Assembly: GCA_910574455.1 (NCBI GenBank)
Contig: CAJSYZ010000007.1
Location: forward strand, 310,001-374,000
DNA length: 64,000 nt
From: Trichaptum fuscoviolaceum
Taxonomy: Eukaryota > Basidiomycota > Agaricomycetes > Hymenochaetales > Trichaptaceae
Direction of reading: 5' to 3'
How positions within the stretch are numbered: the stretch's first letter is position 1; each line of letters begins with the position of its first letter. Position numbers and translations under genes: made by a program. The notes below the pieces were generated by a model. That model was not told where the DNA came from. It worked only from the letters and a program-made list of their open reading frames with translations, and did no database searches. Below are positions 1-11,694 of this stretch, piece by piece.

Positions 1-1237
1 ATCAAGAGTTGGTGGATCCGCGAGCGCAGAGACGCGGTGAAGAAAGGAAAGATGCGTGAGCGGAAGGACTGCGAGCATGGGCGGACTTGTGGTGATATCA
101 ATGACCCCACACACGGAAAGGAATGTGAGTCTGAATTTTCGTCGCCTTTCTATTAATTAAAATTTTGGGATATTAATACTGAAGTACGACATTGGTACAG
201 TTAATCATATCATTATCCCCATGGAAGAGGAAGAACTTTTCAGAAATCCTTCTCCGGCTGCTTCATCAGCATCATCTTCATCACACGGCGGCTCCTCGTC
301 TTCAACGCCAGTGAATAACTCGATCTCAGGCGGCTCTAGCTCTTCCTCGTCAGCTGGTTCGGTGCCGAACTCGCATTCATCACCATCGTCTTCTGGATCA
401 TCGCCGCGAAGAGCGGCAGGCGCATCGAATGGCCCTCCCGCCAGTCTCCCAGGGCTTGCTGAGCTTGGCATTCCTCTCCCGATCCCGCCCTTCGGTGCCG
501 GGGCGGGTGCGGGATCGTTGCCCCATTTCTTGTTCAACCGTAACGGAGCAGCTGGAAGCCCGGACGGGTTGCAAAGTTTGCATGCTTTCTTGGGTGAACG
601 ATTTATGCGAACAGGCTTACAGCAACAGCAGCAACAAGTTCAGCAGCATACGAGCCAGGAGACTACCCTGCCTACACCGGGCTCGTCGCAGTCGCAGAAC
701 AGTGTCGAAGCGGTGCTTGCGCAGGTTAGTGGGTACGAGAGCGATGGTAGCACTGGCAGCCACTTCCCGTCCCAGTCGGCCAGTCAAGGGCCAAGTCATA
801 GTCATCTCCGGGACGAGCCGCAGCGGTATCATATAGACGGTGGACCATTGAGCCACGTCTCTCCGGAGGCCTGTGCGTCGGACTCTCGTCTGGTAGACGT
901 TATGGAGAGACAGAGAGACCGCGAACGCGAGCGCGAGTTCGAGGCGCGGTACGTCGCGTCGTTCGCACAGGCGCTCCTGAGCACAGAGGAGGCGGAGGCG
1001 GACCTGCGGAGCATCCGCACCGCACAGGCACTCGCGCAGTCGAGCCTGGGCATGGGCATGGACTTGGGCTCGATGGAGTCGATGGAGAACATGGGCGCGG
1101 GGGCGGGGTGGGGAGCTGTTTCGCCGATGGCGTATGAGCAGATGTCGCTGCAGCCGCGGGCCATGGACGGCGTGTTGGGCGCATCTTCTCCCTCAGGCCC
1201 CTCGCAGGTGCATAGCTACCCGTCGTCGCAGTTTTGA
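1..1237 (+). CDS. C-terminal part of a possible RING/PBZ-like E3 ligase (5' end outside window)
   Basis: Two exons are readable: 1-124 (open at the window edge) and 201-1237, joined by a 76-bp intron (GTGAGT...ACAG) that keeps the frame. Exon 1 encodes a basic stretch, then a Cys/His cluster with the spacing CEHGRTC...H...FNH. This resembles the C-terminal zinc module of CHFR-type and PBZ-containing E3 ubiquitin ligases, but has one extra residue between the second Cys and the first His. After it come about 330 residues of low-complexity sequence rich in Ser, Gly and Pro, with a Gln run near 640 and a short charged helix (RQRDREREREFEAR) near 910-950. Any RING or FHA domain would lie upstream of the window. 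The zinc-module assignment is inference; the reading frame and intron are seen directly. The stop at 1235-1237 is followed by a convergent neighbour. Confidence 0.5.
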
Positions 1238-2101
1238 GCCGATTAGGACCTGCCATTCACGACGCTTCGGCATGGATGGACTTTACTTGTCCGAGTCCAC
1301 ATAGACGGAATTATCTCAACTGACTCCTTCACTCTATCATTGTGTTACACTTTCTCGATTACCCGCTTCTCTATTTACTTTTCTCTGTCCTTTCCATATC
1401 GACTAATTAATCACATTCGCCAAGCCGCCACCAGTTGCTCATTCTTGTACACCAGTCATGACGTAGTGGCCCGTTTTCCCTTGACCTTCTTCCCGCCTCG
1501 ATTGCATCTAGGAATTCCCTTACGACTGTGCTTCTCGATTTATCTTGTACCATATGTACCTACCGTAACCCCAAACTCATTTTTTCCTTTGTTTTCTTCA
1601 GCGAAATTATCATTCATCCGGTTTTTTTTTCTTTTCACTGCTGCTGCTGCTGTGCCCACTGTCAACACTGTAAGATAGATCTACACGATATACATTTCTT
1701 TTCTACTGGGTAATATGAAATGACTGGAGAGACTAAAGGGGAATTTAGAGGTCAATAAGATCCAAAGGAGTTTTAGCGTTTTTTTTTTTCTCTAGATAGT
1801 GTAGGTGGGCGGGGGCATAGTAGAGGGTATTACAGGTATCAGCACAAAAAGACGAATGAGATAAATCAAGCAGCGGGTACGGGCCTCCGGGATAATACGA
1901 TGTACGAAAAATGTGAACGAAGAAAAAAGATCCAAAAGAGAGCCAAAACGGTAGGTAGGGTCATATGTCGGGAAAGAAAGGACGGCGGTAGATATCGAAA
2001 AGCCTTCTAAGAACGAGACGCACATATACATGTGTATGTATGTATAACCAAAGAGGGAGAACAGCCAGCCACTGGCATTGGCAGGGCACTTCCGTCGTTG
2101 C
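1238..2101. other. Convergent 3' intergenic region
   Basis: This stretch separates the stops of two convergent genes. It is AT-rich relative to them, with T-runs at about 1620 and 1780, and should hold both 3' UTRs and polyadenylation signals. I see no coding potential beyond short chance frames. Confidence 0.5.
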
Positions 2102-3846
2102 TCAGAGCCCGCCCCAGGTGTTGATCGCACCGCCATACAGCCCGTCCGTCTCCTCGAGCCACTTGTTCGCCTGGCGGCGGCGCTCCTCCGAGCTGCCCGA
2201 GAGCGTCGAGTGCCCGTCCCTCGCCCCTGGGCGGAGCGCACCGGGCGCGCTGGCCTTGAGCTGCAGCGCGAGCTGCTCGATGCGCGCGCGCTCCGCGTCC
2301 TTCTTGCGCCGCTTCTCCGCGGCCTTGGCGGCCTTCTTGACGTCGCGCGCGTCGCTCCACATCGAGGGGTCCGTGCCCGCGTCTGCGTCTGCGTCTGCGC
2401 TGCTCACGGTGGAGGAGGAGAGGAGCGAGGGCGGCGGCGGTTTCTTGGATGCGGTCTGGGTGGGGGCGGGGGCGGGGGTGAGGTTGGACGATTTGGTGGA
2501 TTTGGTGGACTTGGAGGACCGCGAGAAGAGCGAGCGCGTGAAGCTCGTGTGGCGCGTCTCCGAGGGGGACGTTGCGTCGGGCGAGCGCGGGTTTGAGTGC
2601 GTGTCGGAGAAGAGGGAGACGGCGGGCGAGTCGGGCTCGGGTGAGAGTGGCGATGGTGGGGGTTGGGGTTGCGCATGGGCGTGGGAATGAGCATACCCAC
2701 CCGCCGGGGCTGCGCCCAGCTCTGTCGGAGCAGACAGGCGTTCCTTCCACACAGCCAAGTCTGACCCCGCGTTTCCGTTCGCGTTCGGGGTGTGCGCGCG
2801 CGTGCCGCTGACCGTGTCGTCGTCGTACAGGCTCGCCTCCTCGATCGCCGACAGCGGCGCGGAGCCCGCGCCGCTGGAGACCAGTACACCCCCGCCATAG
2901 CCGCCACCGCCACCGGCAGCATGCTTGCTGAAGAACGACGCCTGCGCGGCGCCGAACGGGTCGACGGGCGTCGGGAGCGGCGGCGTCTCGGGCGTGATGG
3001 GCGAGCGCCCGCTGCTGCTGCGCGTGCCCGTGCTAGTCGTGCTCGCCGTGGACGCCGTGCCGGAGAGGTCGCTGTCGCTCGTCCGGGTGCGCGGGATGCC
3101 CAGGCGCGATGGGTATTGGTGCTGCTGGTGTTGGTGCTGTTGGTGCTGATTCGGGTGCTGCTGTTGGTGGTGGTGTTGCTGATGCCGCAGTACCTGCTGC
3201 TGCTGATATCCGGACGCAGAGGCGGAGGCGGACGTGGGCGAGAGCAGCGTGGGCGAGAGTGTCGCCGATGGCTGGCTGGCGTAGTTATTCCTTGTCAACC
3301 GACCAGGCGGCAGCATCTGCGGCGACGTCGAGCGGTCCGTCGTCATCGAGGGCGCCGCGGACCCGTATCCGTGTGTCCCATTCGCGCTGCCGCTATACGT
3401 GCTCGACAGCGCCGGGCTCGACCCGACGCGCCTCATTGGGACAGGAGGGACGAGCGGCGAGGCGTTCGTGTCCGACTCGTCGTGCTCGGGCTCCAGGAAG
3501 TGCTCATGGTCATGGTCGTGGTCGTCCCACGCAGACCCCGCCGTCGACGAATACGGGTCAACCTCGCCATCGCTGTCGTGGTAGTCCTCGTCTGCGGAGT
3601 TGAGCGCCTGGTAGAGGCTGTCGAGGCTCAGGTTCACCGAGTGCTTTATCCTGCTGTGCGCCACAGCGGTCGGGGCGACCGAAGCGGAAGGCGTTAATGA
3701 TGTTGCTGATGGTGTTGATGATGATGATGACGACTGACACGCGGCCTGCACCTGAGCCTGAGCCTGAGGGGTCGTGCCGCCGGGAGCGGGAGCGGGAGCA
3801 AAAAGTCCCTGTCCCTGTCCATATCCCTGGAATCGCGCCTGGCCAC
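2102..3846 (-). CDS. Low-complexity Ser/Gln/His-rich protein, 5' exon unresolved
   Basis: One long exon encodes about 580 residues on the minus strand. It starts at a good acceptor (pyrimidine-rich tract then CAG at 3847-3848), where an upstream in-frame stop rules out extension. The first exon must be short and lie within 3849-4069; I could not fix it. ATG-GAT-T followed by a GTGATC donor would keep frame but is weak. The protein has Ser runs near its start, then a less biased patch (HSVNLSLDSLYQALNSADED) that may be its conserved core. A Gln/His-rich tract, Pro/Ser-rich linkers and a charged helical segment (KKAAKAAEKRRKKDAERAR) precede the C-terminus, which ends GGAINTWGGL. I do not recognise a domain. 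It lies downstream of, and in the same direction as, the Kelch-BTB gene. Confidence 0.6.
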
Positions 3847-4069
3847 CTGTTTATGCACAAAAAAACAGAAACAGAAGCAGAAAACAAAGAACATTCGCGC
3901 AAGAACAGCAGAACAGCAGGAATGGAACGCGTCGATCACAATCCATTGATGATCGGATCGACGATCAGGGAGGGAGCGCATCACAAAAGCGGAACGGAAA
4001 TGCGGAAAAACAGAAACAGAAAATGGGAGAGAGAAAAAAAGGAGAAAGGTTCCAATCAGTTTATTTTGC

Positions 4070-7063
4070 TTAGATCCGCGAGGAGAACAAAGTGTTAAAT
4101 CTACCATCTGTGCCCGAGCTCATCGTACCCAGCGTCCCCGTCGTCCCCAGCGCGCTCGTCCCCACCGGCAGCCCATCGCTCCTCGTCAGCCCCCGCACGT
4201 CCGACATCCCGCGCGGCCGTGCCGTCTGCTGCCCATTCCCGCTCATACCACCACCACCACCGCCGCCGCCGCCGCCTGGTCCGTTGGGATGCTGTCCGTC
4301 GTTCCCGCCTCCGCCTCCACTGGGTCCCGAGCCAGCACCGCCCTGGCCTTGACTGTGCGAGTTGCCCCGATTCCGACCGGCGCCTGCACGCCTGCTCGAC
4401 GCCATGACCGATTTCAGCGCCCTGCAAAACACACATGCATAAAAACTCGGAGTCAGTATCGCAATACCCCCAAACCAACACACACAAACAAAGAATTCTT
4501 TTTTTAAAAGAAAGAATAAATAAAAAATCGACCACGCACCGGATCTGTAAACTCTGGCACGAGCACAGCGTCGCGACCTCGTATACGCCCACGCTCGTCG
4601 CCGGCGTCAGCGCACGGTGCATCGCGTGCCGCACGAGTGCCTGCAGGTGCGGCAGCTCGTACGTCGCGGACAGCAACATCAGCTGGCTCAGCACCGCCGG
4701 CGCGTGCTGCAGCGGCGTCAGCAGCGCCTGCGCGTACAGGTACTGCAGCAGCGCGAGCGTGATCGGGTACGGCTCCGACAGCACCAGCGCGCGCGGCGTC
4801 AACCGCGGGTCCGGGCGTGCCTCTACATCCGTCTCTCCTGTTGGTATTCCTGCTGCTGCTGCTGAGGAGTCGTTTGGCGTGTCGCTGGTGTGGGTGTTGG
4901 AATGCAGCTGCGCGCGCAGAGGCGCCGTCGGGTCCGGCGGGAGCGCGACGTCGCCCTCCGCACGCGGGATCGTCTCGAGCGCGCGCGCGGCTGCGTCGAG
5001 GAGCAGGCGGCGCTGCGTGCGGAACCACGGCCAGCGGTTCTCGAGGAGCTTGCGCGAGCAGCCAATGCGGCGGCCGTCGTCGCACACGAGCTCAAAGTCC
5101 GCGAGGACGCCCTCCTCGAGGGCTGCGAGCCCGAGCACCTGCGCGCGCGGGTCGAGCGCGGCGCGCGGCGGCTGGTAGATCCCGAACGCCTCGAGGTCGA
5201 CGACGGCGACGTCGTCCCACGAGAGCAGCCGCCGGTTGTAGTCCTCCACGAGGTTGCCCGCGCGGTTCCCGAAGATCAGGAGCTTCGCGCTGGAGGAGGG
5301 GCTGTTCCAGAGGGCGGCGCGGAACCACGAGCCGCTGGCGAGCGCGGCGCCGGGGTCGAGGCGCGTCCAGGCCATGCTGACGAGATCGAGCGCCCAGATG
5401 GAGTACGACTGGAAGGAGTGTGCGAGGTACGTGCCGGCGAAGAGGAGGTGCGTGCCGCAGACTGCGCCCGTCGGGAAGCGCAGGCCGGGCGGGAGCGCGG
5501 GGCCCGTCATGTGCGCCGAGCGGTCCGCCAGCGCGAAGTCGCACCCGGCGCCAGGCAGCGGCGCGAACACCTCGAGCTCGCGCTTGACGTCTGTGAACTG
5601 GCGGCAATTTAAGTATAAGGGGAGAAGAGAGGAGAAGGGGGCTCACGTTGTAGTTGCTGTAGAGGTAGATGTCGTTCGGGAACTCGTCCGTCGGTTCGGT
5701 CGAGTAAGGGAGGTGAACGAGACTCTCGCTCGGCGTGTGCTCGCCCTTCTCCCTCCCCGCGTCCACTCTAAACCCTCTCCCCGCCGCCGTCCCCGCCCGC
5801 TCACGGCTCTCCTCGCCCGGAAAGCGCACGCGCAGCTCCGCCGCAACCGCGACGCTGCGGTACGTGCCCGCATGGCGCGGGTACGGGCGCCGCGCGGCCC
5901 AGCGGCGCGCGCGCAGGTCGAACACACACACGTCGTCGAGCCACACGTTGTTGAGGTCCTGCCCGCCGATGACGACGAGCCGGTGCGCGGTCACGCTCGA
6001 GAGGTGTGCGTAGCGCGCGCGCGGGGTGAATGCGTGCGTGTGCGTGTGGGCGGGTTGCGTCTGGGGCTGGGCTTGATGAGTGGATGGATGGGCGAGGCTG
6101 TTGAGGAGCTCCGCAGGCGTCGACGGCGACACGGCGCTCAGATGCGGCTGTCTGTGCTCCAGCGGCCCGTCCTCCGCGCCCGCTCCCATGATGGGATCGC
6201 CCTGCTGCTGACCACCATCGGGCGGGAGCCAGCGACGGCGCGCGAGGTCGAAGAAGCGGACGTCGTTGAGCACGCAGAGGTCGTCTGCGCTCGCGGCGTC
6301 CGGGCGGTGGCCCATCCCGCCGAACACGACGAGGTGGTTGTTCCCTGTCGGTGTGTGAGCGTTGTTTGCGAACAAAAAAAGAAAAAAGAAGAGAAATATG
6401 AAGGTTGTTCAGGCCGCGGTCTGAAGCCTGATAAGCGCGACTCGCTGTCGGATGCCCTCGAGCATAACATTCATCTCGCATCGTCGCTGCAGTACGTATG
6501 CTCGGGACGCACGTTCGTTGTCTCTCTTGTCTTCTCTGCTTCTCCTTCTTCACCTCTCTGTTCTCCCGTTCCCAGGCGGAGAGTCGGAAGGGCGGTGCGC
6601 CATGTGGATGAAACGCGCAAAGGTGGCTGAACGATAAGGCGCCGGTTCTTTGGAAAGGACACAAAAAAGACGAAAGACACAATAATAATAAAGTAGACTC
6701 ACAGGCGTCGGTGCTGTGGAAGTAGCGCGCACCGGGGACGGCGTCGTCCGGGTGCGGGGGCACGCGCGCCCACACGAAGGTCGCGAGGTCGAACTCGTAC
6801 AGGTCGGCGACCATGCGGCGCTCGGTGACGAGCCGGCCGCCCTGTGCGAGCATGAGCAACGACAGCCAAGAGAGAGATGAAAGGGACGCACGAAGAGGTA
6901 CATCTTGTCGCCGACGACGGTCGTGGATGCGCCCTGGGTGAGAGTCAGCGTCAGCGTCAGTGTGGAGAGGGAGGGCAGGGCAGGGCGGACGCACGACGAG
7001 CTTGGGCGGGACGTCGCCCGTCGTCTTGCGCGCGGACGTCGTGAGGTCGGACACGGAGTGCAT
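4070..7063 (-). CDS. Kelch-repeat plus BTB protein, LZTR1/Ral2-like
   Basis: Six exons join in frame to about 785 residues: 7063-6995, 6933-6892, 6841-6703, 6344-5647, 5597-4540 and 4421-4070. The N-terminal half holds Kelch blades with the usual double glycine (MYLFGG, VVFGGMG, VVIGGQD), followed by SYSIWALDL and KLLIFGN blades. The C-terminal half has BTB-like segments: DFELVCDDGRRIGCSRKLL, then after an acidic/Ser insertion YPITLALLQYLYAQALL and LLSATYELPHLQALVRHAM. The tail is Gly/Ser-rich. Kelch-then-BTB order is that of LZTR1 and fission yeast Ral2, which act in Ras signalling and as cullin-3 adaptors; that role is inferred from architecture. The ATG at 7063 gives a start (MHSVSDLTTSARK) leading straight into the first blade. 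Exons are very GC-rich, which creates many long false frames on the other strand. Confidence 0.85.
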
Positions 7064-8012
7064 CGTTGCTTGCTATGCCAGGATTGAGAAAATTTCTGGG
7101 CCTGCGTTCGTGTTTCCTCTCGGTTTGTTCCAAGCGGGTGCGTCGGCGTCCGTGACGAGCTGAACGTCGGTGGCGAGGGCGCGTCTGCACTTGTCGCAGC
7201 GAGCACGAACACAAGAAGGAGGACGACAGTGATGGCTTGTCGTCGGTTGCGACAAGTCTGCGCGCCAGACCCGAAGTTGCGGGACCCTGTCACGTTCTCT
7301 CACGCGCCGCCTGCAACTTCTATCCGATACGTAACACACTCCTCCTCTCATTCGCATGCATCCCTCATGATAACCCGTTCATATGTTATTTTCGACCATA
7401 CTCTCACTGACGGTGTGACGACGGGGAGTGTCACACGTCGTAGCGACTGGGGTCCCGCCTGATTAGCGTTTCAGTAGTCTAGGACCCGGCGTACCTCTGA
7501 TGACCAGCCCAGGCTCACTGTTATCTCATCGGCCGTCTTCCTCTATGATTTCATGCTTTTACCGCACGACACATATGGTCCACTCTCTGGCACATCCTTT
7601 GCCCTTGATCTTCGTGCATGATATCGAGCCACTGGTCGGTCTAGCTTCAAGGTACACTGGCAGCAGTATTTCATCCCATTTCACCTCGATGACTATCCGA
7701 CGTTAGTCCAGGCCCTATCAGCCATCAGCCATCAGTATTTCAGGCTCGCTGTATACAGTATGTACTCCTAACGCAACCTAATTTGACCCCCACCCGTGCC
7801 TAGTCTTCGTCGTCTCCGGGCTCCATCCCACCTTAAGTGCGATTATGATACCAAAAATCAAATTACCGGCCGGGCACGGCGTCCTGTCCTCAGCCTCTGG
7901 AGCATAAATTCTGTCGGCCGCAGCGCTGTCTGCCCATCTTGTCAGTCTAAACCCAACGTACGCGACTACTGAGATTGAAGCTGTACTCGGAAATGCGGGG
8001 GTCAGGCAGCAC
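7064..8012. other. Upstream intergenic region of the Kelch-BTB gene
   Basis: No supported gene. The first 250 bases probably hold the promoter and 5' UTR of the minus-strand Kelch-BTB gene. Short frames here show no domain or splice-consistent continuation. Confidence 0.4.
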
Positions 8013-8014
8013 TA

Positions 8015-8643
8015 CAGTGGGGAAAGGCCACATCCAGCAATTCCGAAGCCCATTTAAATAAGTTCCTTCTCCGGACACAACTTTTAACCAATGACCCTGA
8101 AACAGTGTAAATAGCTTCTAATTCATTGTATCTTTAATTCTTATTGACTAGAATTTCTTAAAATGTATTCCGAAAAAAATGTCACCTTAGAATTTAAAAC
8201 ATGCTGCAAAATTTGGTATTTACCGCCTTTTACAGCTTTCCCATGGGCTCGGAATACTCGGAATCAACTCTGTTCACCAATCCGGTGGTTCCTCACCAAC
8301 GTTTTTGAAGTTTGACCTTCGTTTTTCCGGGTTCGACCCCCCATCGGGAGATGTCCAGAACCAATAACCGGCTACCTCAAAAGGAAAGCCTTGATGGCAA
8401 GACTTTTGAAAATGTTCGGAAATGCTTCAGAACAATATTTCAAGGCATTCCAATTAATCCGAGCTCAATCTAAGAAATTTTAAGATTTTGTCACCAGAAA
8501 AATTTGAAACAAAAGTCCGGAAATTTTTTTATTGCATAAATAAGCGTTTTTCCCTTGGTTTCATTGTAGAATTCTCAAAATCGGAGTTTTACGCTTAAAA
8601 TTGCGGCCTGTTCGGAATTGCGGAAATCGGCCTTTCCCCACTG
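8015..8643. mobile_element. Non-coding MITE with CAGTGGGG termini and TA duplication
   Basis: The 629-bp unit starts CAGTGGGGAAAGGCC at 8015 and ends with its exact reverse complement at 8629-8643. The similarity extends imperfectly to about 33 bp per end (CAATTCCGAA is shared further in). TA lies immediately outside both ends (8013-8014, 8644-8645). The interior is AT-rich and has no open frame of note. TA duplication with CAGT-type termini is characteristic of Tc1/mariner-pogo (Fot1-like) elements, so this is best read as a non-autonomous derivative; that class call is inference. The autonomous partner is not in the window. Confidence 0.8.
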
Positions 8644-8645
8644 TA

Positions 8646-9729
8646 GTACCAAAGCTGTTGTTCTATCGCTAGAGGTCGCACTTGTACTACTATAACCCTA
8701 CAGTACTTGGCGCACCTTCGCACACCGTTACCCTGGAAAGTCGAGCTATAGGCTGGGCAAGCTTGGAGTGCATGTCAGTATTGTAAACAGCAACCGTCCG
8801 CGGCGCAGAAGCACTGTCCGTGCGGTGCGGATTCTCAGGCTACCACACTGGAACACAGACTATCTGCATTTTCAGTCATTGCGGCGGCGGCAGTCCTGGC
8901 ATCTGTCCTCATCCTTGCGACCATGCTCTCGAGAATCCGATCAGCGTTGGGTAACACGGTCACTCGTACATATGTTCCTATGTATTGCAATCCCCAGACC
9001 GTGACTTAATCAGTTAATGAGTATATGCGCATACTAGAGCATGTCACTCTCCCATTTGCGAGACCTTGCAAATTCTGAGATAGGGGCACGGAACACTGAA
9101 AACAGCGATGAGTTGAGAGCATTTACAGAGGCACAAGGAGTATGAGTCGATATGAAAAGCGGCTTTGGCCGGAATGGCCATAGTGTCTGTTGCGTGGCTC
9201 TGCATACCACTTGAAGTTTGCTTGCCACAGTAGTAGTGAATATTGCAGGCGGCGCTCTTAGCTGAAATGGAGTCCGAGCGTGCGAACCTAAACGTGAATC
9301 ATGGAAGGCCTTTGCCGAGTCTAAGCAAAATCCCCTTAACCCACAACGCTTTCAAAACGCTGCGCACTGCAAAGCAGACAAGAAGATGTGAGGCCCACTG
9401 GCACGCGCCCGTCTCATACACTTATTTTTTCTGACTTCTACCCCATTTTGGAAGTCGAGAATGGCCGATCATCTTCACGCAACACGGGAAACTATCGATC
9501 TTCTGCGCGCCGTGTAGTCGACAAGAGTGGACGACAGCAACGGATGCATCAGTGCACAGGCGTTATGGAAAGCAGCACAATGGTATGTGGCTCTAGCTTG
9601 CCAACCTTTCAATATTCTTATGTCGTGCAGTGTGCCCGCCGACGCAAGAAGCTCCGACCCCGCCGTTGCAAGGCAAGGTATCAGACAAATGAAAGATGTA
9701 TTGCACCCTTTTTGTGTCCGCGCTGGGTT
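8646..9729. other. Intergenic region
   Basis: No supported gene. Several short frames are present on both strands but none shows a recognisable motif. The last 350 bases could contain the decayed 5' end of the F-box gene that follows. Confidence 0.35.
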
Positions 9730-11133
9730 CCTCGCATGATGCTTATATCTCTTCCACCCGCCTTCAATTTGGTGTACCATGGTCCACACCTCACACTAGC
9801 CGATCTCCCTAGCAAAACCATCCTCCATATTCTTGGGTATACGGATGACAGCCAGAAAGCAGCATCACTTATCAGATACTCGCACATCTCCTCCAAGATC
9901 CGAAACACTATTCTGGATTTGGCTACTATACGGCTGCACCTCAAGATGCCTGTGCATATAATCGAGACAGTAGCAAACCGAGGCATTGCCTTTGGACTTA
10001 CTGTGGACATCTGCTTTCCGTCTCATGAACCAAATCATTATTCTTTGGAAAATCCAACCTCCAACCCCATGCTGATATCGCTATTGAAGCTCATCGAGTA
10101 TCACCACAGGTGGAAGGATGTAAAGCTCACAATCAAAGGGAGACCAGCAGCCAAATACATTGCGGAGCAGTTCCCTTGCAACTATGCTTCCATCCGCAGA
10201 CTCAATATCAACATTTGTTATTTTGGATTGGGGCCAAATGGAGATTTCTTACGAAATTGGACTATGCCACATCTCGAGGAACTGTTTTGGCAGGGCATAG
10301 ATTCTGTTCCTCCACCACTTGTGAATTCACAGGCATTGTGTTCTTTCTCCTTGGACGTGACCACTGCAAAAGCAACGGACATACTTACATTCTTAACATC
10401 CACTCCAAGCTTGACCAGCTTAGATCTCGTGTCATCAGCATTGTTCGAACCTGAAGAAGATCCAGTGGTAAATCTACCTAAGCTTCAAGATTTGCACCTC
10501 TTTTTGAGAGATGCACCTTAAATGGAGACAGGCAACGCTTCCGCACGCCTCCTCAAAGCCATCTTGTGTCCTACCCTCAAGCGTCTTTCTTACATTCCAT
10601 CTAGTCGCGCAGACTATGAAAATCCGGCACAACATATGCAAGATCACTACCCTCGACATTGGGTGGTCAAGTGCGGGAACGGAGGATGTTGTCGTTGCCG
10701 ATATAATTCAATTGCTGCCGAGCACTATTGAAAAGGTCGAGCTGGTAGATGAACTTAGAAGAGCGGAGCTTATTTCATGCAGACCGGGCACATATGACAA
10801 TGTCCCTTGACCATTGCACTCTTCTTACCACCTGAAGGACTTGGACCTTAGAAGATGTTTCCAACCCTTGTGTGCTGACTTCTATGCCGGCCTGTCCACC
10901 GTCCTAGGGACATTTGGTGTCAAGCTGCAATACTTCGAACCGTGCCAACTCAGAAAAGGAACCTCTGGCGATGAAAGTATATCAAAAGACGAGAGACAAG
11001 GCAATACAGACATTGCAAGATGCGGGAATACTTCAAGTTGTGGCTCATAGATCGACTTCCTAACCGTGCCATTGCATGGAATGGCATCAGACAAATGGGA
11101 GAATTCACTGAAGTCCTGCAATCCTTCACCTAG
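9730..11133 (+). pseudogene. Decayed F-box/LRR-like protein gene
   Basis: The frame from about 9730 to 10518 encodes an F-box-like segment (LTLADLPSKTILHILGY) followed by leucine-rich, repeat-like sequence (LPKLQDLHLFLRDAP), as in the large Agaricomycete F-box families. A TAA at 10519-10521 interrupts it, yet the same frame reopens at once with the same character (ARLLKAILCPTLKRLSYIP). It is then lost by a shift near 10650 to another frame (VVADIIQLLPSTIEKVELVD). A final stretch at about 11018-11133 ends KLWLIDRLPNRAIAWNGIR. Intact relatives would recruit substrates to SCF ubiquitin ligases. One nonsense codon plus one frameshift argue for a pseudogene, although an unrecognised intron around 10510-10660 could explain part of it. 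Confidence 0.6.
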
Positions 11134-11694
11134 CTAATGCTTGGGAAAGCTCTCACATATGGGCCATGCCAGGCACCGAGCAATATGCCTCAAGGGCAAT
11201 ATACAAACGCATAGAAATTAGAAGAGTCGAGTATCACATACACCCCGTCAACGATTCGTTTAAAAAGATCTGTGTGTTGTAAGATTAGCGAGAGACTTGT
11301 CGAACAAGTTATCAATGCTGATGTCGTTCTAGGTAATGTTTAGTGCAAATGACGAGCTATGCGGTGTGTCTTGATGTGTTCAGTCAGTACGACAAGAGGC
11401 CGGGCAATCCGTTACAGTGGTGGGTGCGAGTCAGCAACAAGTCATGGACAGCTTGAGTTATGACGTATGTCAGAATATCTTGGAAGTCAGCCAGCGCGTA
11501 TTCCAAAAAAGACTTCACGACGAGCTCATCGAAGATGGCCCGTCGACGGCAGTCTACTGTATAGGCATTGAGCAAAACAAAAGACTCGTTACACTCTCAT
11601 TCCAGTGAAGGCGTCACTAGATACAAGTATCTATTCTACGCGAAAGAGTCAGCAACCACAATTCCCCAAGGCAAAGGTTCACATACAAAAGAAA
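11134..11694. other. Intergenic region with one short unassigned frame
   Basis: It holds the region beyond the F-box remnant and the 3' flank of the aldolase gene. A 63-codon plus-strand frame at 11417-11608 has no recognisable motif and I do not call it a gene. Confidence 0.35.

Noticed and set aside
4890..6630. Long plus-strand open frames (up to 458 codons) over the Kelch-BTB gene
   Set aside because: They are opposite-strand shadows of a very GC-rich gene; compositions are dominated by Arg/Ala/Gly and they ignore the clear minus-strand splice sites.
7064..7293. Upstream ATG at 7293 as the start of the Kelch-BTB gene with a signal peptide
   Set aside because: That frame is different from the Kelch frame and no splice joins it convincingly; ATG 7063 fits directly.
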